Shown: in pieces, positions 11,101-20,096 of the stretch
Position numbering within the stretch: position 1 is the stretch's first letter
Layout: each line of letters opens with the position of its first letter
DNA from: Symbiodinium natans
Lineage: Eukaryota; Sar; Dinophyceae; Suessiales; Symbiodiniaceae
DNA length: 64,000 nucleotides
Reading direction: 5' to 3'
Assembly (NCBI GenBank): GCA_905221605.1
Contig: CAJNDS010000651.1
Span: forward strand, 1 to 64,000
Notes under the pieces: generated by a model
What the model saw: only the letters and a program-made list of their open reading frames with translations
What the model was told of the DNA's origin: nothing
Databases searched by the model: none
Translations under genes and position numbers: made by a program

Positions 11101-13281
11101 GGGATTTATTCTCCTACCACCAGCCTTGAAGGGCTGCGGCTCCTACTTTCTGTTCTATGTAGAAAAGGGTCTGTGCTGTCCTGTGACGTCTCGGTAGCTT
11201 TCATGCACGCCGCTATTGCGCGGCCGGAGTTTGTGCAGCTTCCGAGTAACATAGGAAACGCAAAGACTGGCGAAAAGGTCTTCTTGAAACTGTTTCGTGC
11301 CATGAACGGGCTTAGGAGTGCCCCGCTTTCTTGGTACAAAGAGCTATCGGCGTACCTTGGCAACCAAGGATTCCAACAGATCTTGGACCCGACAATCTTC
11401 CGCAAGAAAACCAAGAATGGTTTAGTGATTGTCCTCTTTTATGTTGATGACTTGTTGATTTGGGCCGAGAACACCGCTGAAGCTCGAAAGGTGTATGAAG
11501 ACCTGAAGAAACGCTACAAGCTTAAGCAAACAGGTGAACTCTTGGAAGGAAAGCCAGGTGAGGTGTCTTTCTTGGGACGTAGGATCTTCCGGAGAAAGCC
11601 CGGAGAGCCCTGCGTGTACTTTGGCTTGGACGCTAAGTACTTGAGGTCTTGCTGTGAGGAGTACGGAATCACTAAGGTGGCGCCGAAGCTCCCCCCATTA
11701 GAGCGGCGGTATGCCGACCTCCTCAAGAAAGGACAGGACACACCTCTTACGCCAGAGGCGCACGAGCGCTATAGGCGTACCTTGGGACGCCTAGCCTGGG
11801 CGTCGCTTTCAAGACCTGATTTGCAGTATGTATGCGGTTTTCTAGGAAGACACCAGTCAGCCCCCAATGAAGCAGCCGAAGCTTGTATGAGGGATGTTCT
11901 GAGATGGGTGTCTGGTTTGCCGCATAAGGTCCAAGTGTTCCCCTCACGTAGAGAGCTTTTAGCCCCGGATGAGGACCGAGAGTCAGTGTCTTGTTTTGTG
12001 GACGCGTCTTGGGGTTTGAACTCTGTGAGTGGTGGAATTGTGACCTGGAACGACTGTTGCTTGAAGACGTTCAGTCGGAAACAGACGACCGTGGCTCTGT
12101 CATCGGCAGAAGCCGAGCTAGCAGCGCTGACTGAAATCGCAAGAGAGGGATTGTATATATCTCTGTTGGTGCAGACGATGGTGGAGGGGATGCCTTCTGA
12201 CTCGGAGGAAGGCCGGTATCAGTTGCGCGCGTACGGGGACTCTGAAAGCGCCCTGTCGATAGCGCAAATGAGTACCCTCCTTAGGAAAGTCCGCCACATA
12301 GAGTTGCGAGCGGCTTTTCTCCAACAGCTAGTCGCCAAGGAAAGATTGACGCTGGAGTATATACCGGGGAAACTCAACCCCGCAGATGCTCTAACGAAGT
12401 CCCCAACTGCGGAGAATTTGGTCAGTCTTTGTGAGGCCGCTGGCCTCATTATCGAGCCAGAATCGTGGTCGTCGATATCCGAAGAAAACGTCAAAGAAGT
12501 AAGAAATGAGCCCAATATCACTGAGGAAGTATCCTCGAACGCAGTAAGGTCCTCTCCGCTGGAGGTTCCGAGCTCTTGGATGGAAGCCGCGACGGCATTG
12601 GCCAGAGGAACAGTGTCGCTCGTAGTTCTGGAGCTTTGCTGCGAAGAGTCGAGTGCGATAGCGAAAGCTTGTGCTCGAGAGAAAGGCATAGCGTACTTCG
12701 GAGTGACTCGGGAAATCAATCTTCTGAGTAAGAACACCTTTCTTGTTCTTGAAGAGGTCTTAAGAGTCCTGAAACAGGGAAAGGTCCGTGTCTTTGCGCA
12801 TTTGTCTACGCTTTGCAGCTCAGGCTGCCCCTTGAGGTACCTACGTTTTCGCAAGCGACGAGGTCTGGAACTTTGGCGGAAGACGCTAAAGATTCACAAG
12901 AGTTGCTGGAGACTGATAGGGAAGCTCTTCGGCCCCTATTCCTCGAACGAGGGTTTGCTGTTAACCCACGAATGGCCTGAGAGGTCCTCTTTGTGGAAGG
13001 AAACGGTATTTCTAGAAGTCTCTAAAAGCATAGGTCTGACGCAAGGATGTCTGGTAGATAGGTGCTGCTTCGAGAAGAGAGAGAAGACTTGGAAGAGATG
13101 GTGGTTCGCTTCTAATAGTGCTGCCTGCGTTTGGGAGCTGTCTTCGTACGTTTGCGCAGGAAACCACGAACACTCGAAGAGTGCGTCTCTGAAGGAGTCT
13201 GGGACCTACCCGGAAGAGCTTGGAAAGGCTCTTGTCAGGATTGGAAAGAAGATCCTGAAGCAGGAGGAAAGAAAGGACTGA
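5095..13281 (+). CDS. pol: Copia Gag (C-term)-Pol polyprotein
   Basis: One frame of 2728 codons. Residues 1-90: rest of the capsid. About 98-111: zinc knuckle CDHCGKHGHVAKDC, then a Lys/Gly-rich tail. About 265: protease active site WLVDSGATCHVV. About 520-545 and 1300-1330: hydrophobic segments. About 1495-1525: HHCC zinc site. 1540-1640: integrase with D (GVDFYYF), D (RCDNEQ), E (GAVERQV). 1980-2120: RT with motif A (LSCDVSVAF) and YVDD. 2299-2430: RNase H (CFVDASW, AEAEL, YGDSES, NPADAL). About 2505-2680: LELCCEESSAIAKAC..., a methyltransferase-like extension. Residues about 575-1192 overlap the 6818-8671 ORF and look like out-of-frame Arg/Gly/Ser-rich sequence, yet contain no stop. The start is nominal, since translation probably begins in Gag. 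Confidence 0.85.
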   Translation: MPSVRGLKKPMDIIRHLEDEIAKAEIKLSNFPELKLSEADRCSILLQAVSHPARQYVALHGNANSWSELTKSLKYFEEQLRMCDVPTAANRGMDNKLCDHCGKHGHVAKDCWVRQREAGEKGGKGGKGESKSGKGTGGPKGQRSPTPKGASRSPTPKGKPTSKGDKGAKGKKGEGKGKGKKQKKKKNRARAMGEPESEAEAEPTQSVMAMRFAQRSPELSLSESSERRVGFSLDKQRLGPVSNSLTAGDVERICASFQLEPRDVWLVDSGATCHVVSSEHLSGFRVVKTHEREVTLYNASGGKIPVSGVVDLEVVFGDCSLLLTEVLVAEVTFNAISPWAAVEKGWRMYLYKTGSRLYKGKRNVKLVSANRAWWALSGGRRPKANKGRSPRQPSGSDMEIDAITCLQDSVVKPQPGPSILKKATIGGKKAEVEKPQGRESGDCRHALLETPFAFLLRGLRAEVSPKVVPEVPQECTKSTPEVPENTLKLPEMPKEMPKEQPKRTPKLIRKPVERPPWHVLTCFVACFVACLLACVAAWGFGSLSFKDDLRSAFSAHACFGRFDLETAPVPVSILNGCASCYGASRGAIQRSKALCGKPDASTLSNGRILPRRVARGRESGRRGGADGSCRGGTKKGFKCPSGCSCCHRRRASERGATGSPRCSSSCSYGSRQRGRRLRRGKRIGCFSVVAGGTEGFDGRGHHKGTTNVVRCLCLCGGGDGASSKLQAPGDRVLGYLDHWADSKRVVPEVRGRHLRGCWAVRGVGESPQGGRTYPFVSGLLRAPDQYAQQGGQRPRLHLQVQHRWGFACNGFGTGPNRMCPGLPWIRFDEFVCVGPWNHTPGTVLHPSGAQGDGEILWSKTICGGGDPHDRALGCPLQDFGRAQRSRKCSRIRGDGGDGQQGPRRGFLLDYLWYLLSPPCSAKFQRAYAHLQVLTSSSTSASFAQHSQPSVLRHRGYAFGATRWIASLARGCLLGSSGSTASKQGPRISQDGRRSSSKACSTPKGATCAPTDRRRRSYLGRGRGIRCIHPQGIQRIGVVRAEGARRTPWWRFGAISEDLPGRPNGECPFDSWGYTKAGGTTFTGNGATRAAFTIRIFGANGATITRGIHGTTSTSTSSSVQNASKASTSFERRGELFGVGPPQHTSGTFIANVTCAHGGIGSRSFKKPTEAATLGCSQRCKGRDKRGRGRSSLKAKMRQCSSVAPHRCFAPRQAKREPARRHEQVGDFDWHETVTCCCLSLACLTCCGMETFWLGNMSLEAPEVKRHLVVGPLGDIGGSKPRGERTPFLLHARRSAKIPGLVIDVAMVFIILIFSALVGVVVSGLWKLLEKVCQRGSKRAPEMSRIKPRKGGCWIRIRTRKCFKRVCVERILLVGRKIPKAPTKGKPKTLKLLACVRHVWHVLAWCLDVACCVLKGNDEKVPEGGLKQPVTEHLRMLRGLPLPGSGTGSDPLILDRDDVEPSSSSNQPNRSPQNPEQPPEPPIPKGEEIEERIPLRSHALQVHRSRGHFPYDVNCESCCSSKGKVPARRLKRQLQKENQTIGVDFYYFGKLRVLLLVHVASRYSMSIPAMELHDPNLLFNIDRFIREIGLHQKTLTFRCDNEQGLISMCERVAAQRRENPTIVDVVPGYRPQSKGAVERQVSAMKQGFWSIWLDLEAEIKRRRPAEEGGAAWQLPLGGMLWQTCLLYAARSFNLWNFDSNNSTTAIDRLHEEIVQRTRTLPFGCSAQAKVGGSKRHLEKFRGAKTVRVSYLGPVHPRGGGVYGTVIGGDGEIEVFPACRGIFERDEPTYDSPTLELLAKANPLVLDTQDPEKPLLFEPPPESIVPKEEEIEAPEDEEMLPDYVPDYEPTEVGSEGHEGVAGGDLPEPDMEDMEIDWLTDHYLQKLGEGPDCRAVSNQAASSFELKFGGSRICCQVPQQAVSETSGELLDPKLLYLSMKLELEESESFNVGEVVSEREAYRLAKESGRRVLSSRWVNTVKKPGLYRSRLVVRDFAAMGGTTLAEGIYSPTTSLEGLRLLLSVLCRKGSVLSCDVSVAFMHAAIARPEFVQLPSNIGNAKTGEKVFLKLFRAMNGLRSAPLSWYKELSAYLGNQGFQQILDPTIFRKKTKNGLVIVLFYVDDLLIWAENTAEARKVYEDLKKRYKLKQTGELLEGKPGEVSFLGRRIFRRKPGEPCVYFGLDAKYLRSCCEEYGITKVAPKLPPLERRYADLLKKGQDTPLTPEAHERYRRTLGRLAWASLSRPDLQYVCGFLGRHQSAPNEAAEACMRDVLRWVSGLPHKVQVFPSRRELLAPDEDRESVSCFVDASWGLNSVSGGIVTWNDCCLKTFSRKQTTVALSSAEAELAALTEIAREGLYISLLVQTMVEGMPSDSEEGRYQLRAYGDSESALSIAQMSTLLRKVRHIELRAAFLQQLVAKERLTLEYIPGKLNPADALTKSPTAENLVSLCEAAGLIIEPESWSSISEENVKEVRNEPNITEEVSSNAVRSSPLEVPSSWMEAATALARGTVSLVVLELCCEESSAIAKACAREKGIAYFGVTREINLLSKNTFLVLEEVLRVLKQGKVRVFAHLSTLCSSGCPLRYLRFRKRRGLELWRKTLKIHKSCWRLIGKLFGPYSSNEGLLLTHEWPERSSLWKETVFLEVSKSIGLTQGCLVDRCCFEKREKTWKRWWFASNSAACVWELSSYVCAGNHEHSKSASLKESGTYPEELGKALVRIGKKILKQEERKD
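6818..8671 (+). CDS. embedded ORF inside Copia pol, unknown protein
   Basis: 617 codons from ATG 6818 to TAA 8669-8671, in the frame +1 to Pol. The composition is clearly protein-like: an acidic Glu-rich helical N-terminus (about residues 20-130), a central domain with a CRDC pair and conserved-looking aromatic residues (about 155-420), an acidic linker, Pro-rich PPSP repeats (about 505-565) and an Arg/Ser tail with RGRSRSPRR. I do not recognise the fold. The position between protease and integrase is unusual, because extra ORFs of Copia elements normally lie after pol. The Pol frame stays open across the whole ORF although this protein is rich in Glu, Asp, Lys and Asn. A GTAAGT at 6804 could be a splice donor upstream of it. 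Confidence 0.75.
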   Translation: MGAHLAMGPLGGQSSAPRRFAESPTPARSPTEEFCQEELREAENQAEEVERMAAAEEEQRRALNAPVVAHAATDDEPRSEEPPVVLDAHQVARMVPDNEEEGFEEESESDASPLSLEEQRALMDEAITRARRMLCDVSVSVEAGTEPPPSYKPLETESWGTWTTGPTRKELFLKCEAAIYADAGQYEVWESHHKVGEPIPLCRDCLGHPINMLSRVANDPDYISKYSTGGVLPAMDLEPDQIECVPVCPGYVSMNSCAWAHGIIPPERCYILQEPKEMERYFGPKRFAEVEILTTELLDAHYKILDELNEAESVRGFGVTEEMVSKALDEVSSSITSGTSFHPHVRPNSNVHTLIYKYLLRAARVLRLHSIHSHQYYDIEATLLEPPDGLQAWHVDVCWDLLGRQLRSRALEFHKMAEDRRAKRAQRPKARPAPPQIEEGDPTSEEEEESDASILKEYNELGWYVQKVLEELRGGDLAPSPKIYLEGRMVNAPSTHGGTQRPAEPPSPAMVPPEPPSPSGSLVQMEPPSPAESMAPPLPPPVPRFKMPQRPPRPLSGEGNYSVWDLLNTPVEPSSPMSPVPTEVSDRGRSRSPRRLRHSDVVSDARAAINEAEAALR

Positions 13282-13310
13282 CGGGAAATACCCAAGGACC
13301 ATCTGTGCAT

Positions 13311-13317
13311 GAGGGGG
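13311..13317 (+). other. polypurine tract of the Copia element
   Basis: GAGGGGG lies immediately before the 3' LTR start TGTGAAAAATTCACC, the position where plus-strand DNA synthesis is primed in LTR retrotransposons. Confidence 0.6.
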
Positions 13318-13332
13318 TGTGAAAAATTCACC
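13318..13332 (+). repeat. first 15 bp of the 3' LTR, target of the stack
   Basis: TGTGAAAAATTCACC matches the 5' LTR start apart from one extra A. GTGAA-AAA-TTCAC is an inverted repeat. The sequence GAAAAATTCACC recurs at almost every joint downstream, so this site appears to be the original insertion target. Confidence 0.7.
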
Positions 13333-15461
13333 CTGGCTCAAGGTTTCGGCTCAACCCCGGTGGGGTGCTCAGGTAGAGAGCGTCTTTAGTGCCGTTGTGG
13401 CTGGCCCTGGGGCTTGTAACTAAGGGTAGGTTCCGTTTTGAGGCCTGGCAAAACTGTGTTTGCTCGTAGGCCGGCTGACCGGCTAAGCTGTCATAGAGCG
13501 GCGGCCCGCCAACTGCTGCCGACGACGAAGGACGTTCGAGTGCACAGTTTTCGGCCTCGCTTCGCTAGAGGGAAGCTTTTCGTCCTCGCGTTGCTGAGGG
13601 AACCTTGTGGCCTACAGTCTGCTCTGGGTCACAGTGAGAGTTGCAGCCTCGCATTGCTTGAGGGGTGACGCAAGCCTGTTGCTCACCAGAGATTCCTGCT
13701 GTCTCTGGGTGAGCAAAACCCACCGACCCTCATTTGGATTGAGGGCTGTGCTGAAGGTGAGTTTGGGTTCCTCGCTCACTTGTGTGGAAAACGAAGGTGA
13801 GACCGAAACACGGGGGAAACGGCCAGGCACGCTGCAGACAGTGCAGGCCAACGTCGCACTGCAAGAGGCATCCTTGCAGTGGCGACAGGAGTGTCCCGAA
13901 CAATTGCGGTGTGCTCGAGCCCAAGCTTGCAGGTTTTCGGGGATCTGCAAGCTGAGCACAACAGGATTTTCTTCGCAGGTAGAATCAGGTAGAAAAGATT
14001 TGGCCCAACCCTGGTGGATCTGCCTGGACACAAATAACCAGAGGCATCAGTGTCGTAAAGCTCATTGACTGGTGCTAATGAGAAACCGTTGCCAAAGAAC
14101 TTGCAGTAGGACTGTGGTGCGGCGCAGTGCAAGTTGAAGAGCAGCTGTTGGTGGCTGCTCCCCGGAAAACCAATAGTCCAAGAAGCCTCCTTCGGCCTCG
14201 CTCCGTGCTGAGGGTTTGTAAGGGTTGGTATTGGCCGGAAAGGATTCAGATGGAGGTTACCCGATCTTCGCGCTTTCCCATCTGAAGGCAACCAATGGTA
14301 ATCAGCCTGCTGGACATGGCAGGCCTGCTTTTGTTTACATCCACGTCTCCTGCAAGGGCTGGGGTCTGTCCGTGCACACAGACAAGGCGGAACCTTGCAG
14401 ATGTTTAGGTCCTCGCGGCACGGCTGCTGGAGGTTGTTTGAAGATGTTGGCTCTCACTATCTGGTGAGTGGTTTGTATGGGCACTTGCTGGGGCAAGGCG
14501 GCTCTGGCGTCTGAGGATGGTACATGTGCTGGCTGCTGAGTACGGGCCACCGAAAGAGACCTGTGGTAAGACAAGCGATGAAAGGAGCCGAACTCCTAGA
14601 CTCTAGGACAGGCTAGCTCACGCGGACGCCACGCAGAGTATGTGTCACTATCTTCAGATGTTGGAGCCAAATTGCCTAGCCTTGTGACGTGAGATGTGGT
14701 GTTTGGATTCGGCCTCAAGCACTGGAAGGCCTACAACAACAAATCCGAATGAAAACTGTGGTCCTAAGACACGCGGTGCAGCTGCTTATACGTGGCACCG
14801 AGGGGGTCACATAGAGATAGAGGGCTTGCCAGCAAGGGAACTCTGTCTAGAGAGAGCCCTGGCTCAGTGAGGAGCTGAGGGCCTGGCTGCGCAGATGCAG
14901 CGGAATGGTTGTTCGGCCTCGCATCCGCTGAGGGAACAACAGTCAATGCTTCTCTGCAGTGTCGGTCCGGGTTAGTAAGAGCGAGAACACCGGGACCTCG
15001 AGCTGCAGTTTTACCATGAAGCAACCGCGTGAGATGCATTATTGGTCAACTGGTGAGTAAGAGCGAGAAAGCCAGGGTGACGCTACTTTGGGGGAGACTG
15101 CAAGGCACGGTTAGTAAGTGCGAGAAAGCCGGAGCTGCGGACGAACCTGGAGTAGCATCTTTCATACCTCACGTGTTTCACTTTGCGGCCTCGCATGCGT
15201 TGAGGGAATGTGCCTCGAACAGAACATCCAGTGCTGAGTGGGGATTGCCAAACTTACGGAGGCTGATGCCACAACAAGTGCCTCAACAGCAATGCATGCG
15301 GAGGGCAAAGTTCGGCCTCGCGAGTGCTGAGGGTTGCAGCTGAGAGAGGGCCTAGCTGAGAACGCAACACCTCAAGCGAGGTAATTTTTAGTTTAGTTTC
15401 ACCTTGACCAACGGCCCCTTCGGGTGGCTACGCCTCGCAGCGTGCAGACGAAAGTTCCTGT
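13333..15461 (+). repeat. repeat R1, copy 1 (full, 2129 bp)
   Basis: It starts CTGGCTCAAGGTTTCGGCTCAA with a following GC-rich hairpin (ACCCC-GG-TGGGGT). It ends with a tail holding CCCCTTCGGG and GCAGCGTGCAGACG, then a mutated joint (AAAGTTCCTGT). The first 150 bp resemble the LINE1 5' end, and the tail matches LINE2. Copies are nearly identical over 2.1 kb. No reading frame is conserved between copies, since frames open in one copy shift in another. It contains seven or so conserved-stem hairpins (for example 14191-14214, 14908-14940, 15311-15333) and three conserved-loop hairpins (14964-14997, 15050-15075, 15108-15131). It is probably a non-autonomous retroelement mobilised by a LINE2-type machinery. 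Confidence 0.85.
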
Positions 15462-17584
15462 CTGGCTCAAGGTTTCGGCTCAACCCCGGTGGGGTGCTCA
15501 GGTAGAGAGCGTCTTTAGTGCCGTTGTGGCTGGCCCTGGGGCTTGTAACTAAGGGTAGGTTCCGTTTTGAGGCCTGGCAAAACTGTGTTTGCTCGTAGGC
15601 CGGCTGACCGGCTAAGCTGTCATAGAGCGGCGGCCCGCCAACTGCTGCCGTCGACGAAGGGCGTGAGTGCACAGTTTTCGGCCTCGCTTCGCTGAGGGAA
15701 GCTTTTCGTCCTCGCGTTGCTGAGGGAACCTTGTGGCCTACAGTCTGCTCTGGGTCACAGTGAGAGTTGCAGCCTCGCATTGCTTGAGGGGTGACGCAAG
15801 CCTGTTGCTCACCAGAGATTCCTGCTGTCTCTGGGTGAGCAAAACCCACCGACCCTCATTTGGATTGAGGGCTGTGCTGAAGGTGAGTTTGGGTTCCTCG
15901 CTCACTTGTGTGGAAAACGAAGGTGAGACCGAAACACGGGGGAAACGGCCAGGCACGCTGCAGACAGTGCAGGCCAACGTCGCACTGCAAGAGGCATCCT
16001 TGCAGTGGCGACAGGAGTGTCCCGAACAATTGCGGTGTGCTCGAGCCCAAGCTTGCAGGTTTTCGGGGATCTGCAAGCTGAGCACAACAGGATTTTCTTC
16101 GCAGGTAGAATCAGGTAGAAAAGATTTGGCCCAACCCTGGTGGATCTGCCTGGACATAAATAACCAGAGGCATCAGTGTCGTAAAGCTCATTGACTGGTG
16201 CTACTGAGAAACCGTTGCCAAGGAACTTGCAGTAGGACTGTGGTGCGGCGCAGTGCAAGTTGAAGAGCAGCTGGTGGTGGCTGCTCCCCGGAAAACCAAT
16301 AGTCCAAGAAGCCTCCTTCGGCCTCGCTCCGTGCTGAGGGTTTGTAAGGGTTGGTATTGGCCGGAAAGGATTCAGATGGAGGTTACCCGATCTTCGCGCT
16401 TTTCCCATCTGAAGGCAACCAATGGTAATCAGCCTGCTGGACATGGCAGGCCTGCTTTTGTTTACATCCACGTCTCCTGCAAGGGCTGGGGTCTGTCCGT
16501 GCACACAGACAAGGCGGAACCTTGCAGATGTTTAGGTCCTCGCGGCACGGCCGCTGGAGGTTGTTTGAAGATGTTGGCTCTCACTATCTGGTGAGTGGTT
16601 TGTATGGGCACTTGCTGGGGCAAGGCGGCTCTGGCGTCTGAGGATGGTACATGTGCTGGCTGCTGAGTACGGGCCACCGAAAGAGACCTGTGGTAAGACA
16701 AGCGATGAAAGGAGCCGAACTCCTAAAGAAAGGACAGGCTAGCTCACGCGGACGCCACGCAGAGTATGTGTTACTATCTTCAGATGTTGGAGCCAAATTG
16801 CCAGCCTTGTGACGTGAGATGTGGTGTTTGGATTCGGCCTCAAGCACTGGAAGGCCTACAACAACAAATCCGAATGAAAACTGTGGTCCTAAGACACGCG
16901 GTGCAGCTGCTTATACGTGGCACCGCGGGGGTCACATAGAGATAGAGGGCTTGCCAGCAAGGGAACTCTGTCTAAAGAGAGCCCTGGCTCAGTGAGGAGC
17001 TGAGGGCCTGGCTGCGCTGATGCAGCGGAATGGTTGTTCGGCCTCGCCTCCGCTGAGGGAACAACAGTCAATGCTTCTCTGCAGTGTCGGTCCGGGTTAG
17101 TAAGAGCGAGAACGCCGGGACCTCGAGCTGCAGTTTTACCATGAAGCAACCGCGTGAGATGCATTATTGGTCAACTGGTGAGTAAGAGCGAGAAAGCCAG
17201 GGTGACGCTACTTTGGGGGAGGCTGCAAGGCACGGTTAGTAAGTGCGAGAAAGCCGGAGCTGCGGACGAACCTGGAGTAGCAGTTTTTCATACCTCACGT
17301 GTTTCACTTTGCGGCCTCGCATGCGCTGAGGAAATATGCCTCGAACAGAACATCCAGTGCTGAGTGGGGATTGCCAAACTTACGGAGGCTGATGCCACAA
17401 CAAGTGCCTCAACAGCAATGCATGCGGAGGGCAAAGTTCGGCCTCGCGAGTGCTGAGGGTTGCAGCTGAGAGAGGGCCTAGCTGAGAACGCAACACCTCA
17501 AGCGAGGTAATTTTTAGTTTAGTTTCACCTTGACCAACGGCCCCTTCGGGTGGCTACGCCTCGCAGCGTGCAGACGAAAATTCC
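15462..17584 (+). repeat. repeat R1, copy 2 (full, 2123 bp)
   Basis: Head-to-tail with copy 1 and differing by scattered substitutions and short indels. The joint to copy 3 is shortened to GACGAAAATTCC. Structure is as in copy 1. Confidence 0.85.
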
Positions 17585-19712
17585 CTGGCTCAAGGTTTCG
17601 GCTCAACCCCGGTGGGGTGCTCAGGTAGAGAGCGTCTTTAGTGCCGTTGTGGCTGGCCCTGGGGCTTGTAACTAAGGGTAGGTTCCGTTTTGAGGCCTGG
17701 CAAAACTGTGTTTGCTCGTAGGCCGGCTGACCGGCTAAGCTGTCATAGAGCGGCGGCCCGCCAACTGCTGCCGTCGACGAAGGGCGTGAGTGCACAGTTT
17801 TCGGCCTCGCTTCGCTAGAGGGAAGCTTTTCGTCCTCGCGTTGCTGAGGGAACCTTGTGGCCTACAGTCTGCTCTGGGTCACAGTGAGAGTTGCAGCCTC
17901 GCATTGCTTGAGGGGTGACGCAAGCCTGTTGCTCACCAGAGATTCCTGCTGTCTCTGGGTGAGCAAAACCCACCGACCCTCATTTGGATTGAGGGCTGTG
18001 CTGAAGGTGAGTTTGGGTTCCTCGCTCACTTGTGTGGAAAACGAAGGTGAGACCGAAACACGGGGGGAAACGGCCAGGCACGCTGCAGACAGTGCAGGCC
18101 AACGTCGCACTGCAAGAGGCATCCTTGCAGTGGCGACAGGAGTGTCCCGAACAATTGCGGTGTGCTCGAGCCCAAGCTTGCAGGTTTTCGGGGATCTGCA
18201 AGCTGAGCACAACAGGATTTTCTTCGCAGGTAGAATCAGGTAGAAAAGATTTGGCCCAACCCTGGTGGATCTGCCTGGACATAAATAACCAGAGGCATCA
18301 GTGTCGTAAAGCTCATTGACTGGTGCTACTGAGAAACCGTTGCCAAGGAACTTGCAGTAGGACTGTGGTGCGGCGCAGTGCAAGTTGAAGAGCAGCTGGT
18401 GGTGGCTGCTCCCCGGAAAACCAATAGTCCAAGAAGCCTCCTTCGGCCTCGCTCCGTGCTGAGGGTTTGTAAGGGTTGGTATTGGCCGGAAAGGATTCAG
18501 ATGGAGGTTACCCGATCTTCGCGCTTTTCCCATCTGAAGGCAACCAATGGTAATCAGCCTGCTGGACATGGCAGGCCTGCTTTTGTTTACATCCACGTCT
18601 CCTGCAAGGGCTGGGGTCTGTCCGTGCACACAGACAAGGCGGAACCTTGCAGATGTTTAGGTCCTCGCGGCACGGCCGCTGGAGGTTGTTTGAAGATGTT
18701 GGCTCTCACTATCTGGTGAGTGGTTTGTATGGGCACTTGCTGGGGCAAGGCGGCTCTGGCGTCTGAGGATGGTACATGTGCTGGCTGCTGAGTACGGGCC
18801 ACCGAAAGAGACCTGTGGTAAGACAAGCGATGAAAGGAGCCGAACTCCTAAAGAAAGGACAGGCTAGCTCACGCGGACGCCACGCAGAGTATGTGTTACT
18901 ATCTTCAGATGTTGGAGCCAAATTGCCAGCCTTGTGACGTGAGATGTGGTGTTTGGATTCGGCCTCAAGCACTGGAAGGCCTACAACAACAAATCCGAAT
19001 GAAAACTGTGGTCCTAAGACACGCGGTGCAGCTGCTTATACGTGGCACCGCGGGGGTCACAAAGAGATAGAGGGCTTGCCAGCAGGGGAACTCTGTCTAA
19101 AGAGAGCCCTGGCTCAGTGAGGAGCTGAGGGCCTGGCTGCGCTGATGCAGCGGAATGGTTGTTCGGCCTCGCCTCCGCTGAGGGAACAACAGTCAATGCT
19201 TCTCTGCAGTGTCGGTCCGGGTTAGTAAGAGCGAGAACGCCGGGACCTCGAGCTGCAGTTTTACCATGAAGCAACCGCGTGAGATGCATTATTGGTCAAC
19301 TGGTGAGTAAGAGCGAGAAAGCCAGGGTGACGCTACTTTGGGGGAGGCTGCAAGGCACGGTTAGTAAGTGCGAGAAAGCCGGAGCTGCGGACGAACCTGG
19401 AGTAGCAGTTTTTCATACCTCACGTGTTTCACTTTGCGGCCTCGCATGCGCTGAGGAAATATGCCTCGAACAGAACATCCAGTGCTGAGTGGGGATTGCC
19501 AAACTTACGGAGGCTGATGCCACAACAAGTGCCTCAACAGCAATGCATGCGGAGGGCAAAGTTCGGCCTCGCGAGTGCTGAGGGTTGCAGCTGAGAGAGG
19601 GCCTAGCTGAGAACGCAACACCTCAAGCGAGGTAATTTTTAGTTTAGTTTCACCTTGACCAACGGCCCCTTCGGGTGGCTACGCCTCGCAGCGTGCAGAC
19701 GAAAAATTCACC
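17585..19712 (+). repeat. repeat R1, copy 3 (full, 2128 bp)
   Basis: Third tandem copy, very close to copy 2. It ends with the complete joint GACGAAAAATTCACC, after which LINE1 begins with CTGGCTCAAG. Confidence 0.85.
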
Positions 19713-20012
19713 CTGGCTCAAGTTGTGGCTCAAAACGCTGCACGCAGTGCCGTCGTGGCCAGCCTTGGGGCCTACTTTCCTAGAGGTCTCTACCGGGCCC
19801 AAACCGCAACCGTAAAGGTCGTAGGCTGGCTGTCCAGCAAGGGTTGGGCGGGGTAGCTGTCTCTTCCAGTGGAGGCTCAGGGCCAACACTGAAGCGCGTA
19901 GTTGTGCCATTGCATTTCCCTTGAACACTTGAACAGTCTTGCTTGCACAGTCCGCTTGATTTTCTTGAAAAAGGGAACTTTGTTTTGAAGGCCTTGCTTG
20001 CGAAAACGCCCT

Positions 20013-20040
20013 TAGTTTTGTTGCCTTACTTCTCTTGCAG
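20013..20040 (+). promoter_or_regulatory. candidate (trans-)splice acceptor upstream of ORF1
   Basis: A T/C-rich run ending TTCTCTTGCAG stands 56 bases before the ORF1 ATG. The same arrangement occurs in LINE3 (ending 62338), although the reading frame upstream of ORF1 is not conserved between the two, so conservation of this stretch is not explained by coding. Dinoflagellate mRNAs are known to receive a spliced leader at such AG sites. Confidence 0.4.
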
Positions 20041-20096
20041 TACAGTTTTCTTGAAGAGCGGCAGCAATCGCGGCCGAAGTGCGCCGGCAAGTTGGC

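Larger units (their letters stand above)
3504..13332 (+). mobile_element. Ty1/Copia LTR retrotransposon, 3' LTR interrupted
   Basis: Order: 5' LTR (3504-4067), primer-binding site, Gag, and Pol as protease, integrase, reverse transcriptase, RNase H. Integrase before RT defines Ty1/Copia. A purine tract GAGGGGG stands directly before TGTGAAAAATTCACC at 13318, which repeats the first 15 bases of the 5' LTR apart from one A. The 3' LTR is then broken by the R1/LINE stack, and I did not find the rest of the LTR (expected to begin TGTAGTGTTTGCC) before the window end. Unusual parts are the embedded second ORF, hydrophobic segments between protease and integrase, and a roughly 290-residue C-terminal extension after RNase H. 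Gag is broken by a +1 frame change at about 5106. Confidence 0.9.

Noticed and set aside
17862-18629. 255-codon minus-strand ORF in R1 (also 51943-52710)
   Set aside because: In R1 copies 1, 2 and 4 the same region is broken into different frames by single-base indels, and the composition is not protein-like. It is a chance antisense frame of a repeat.
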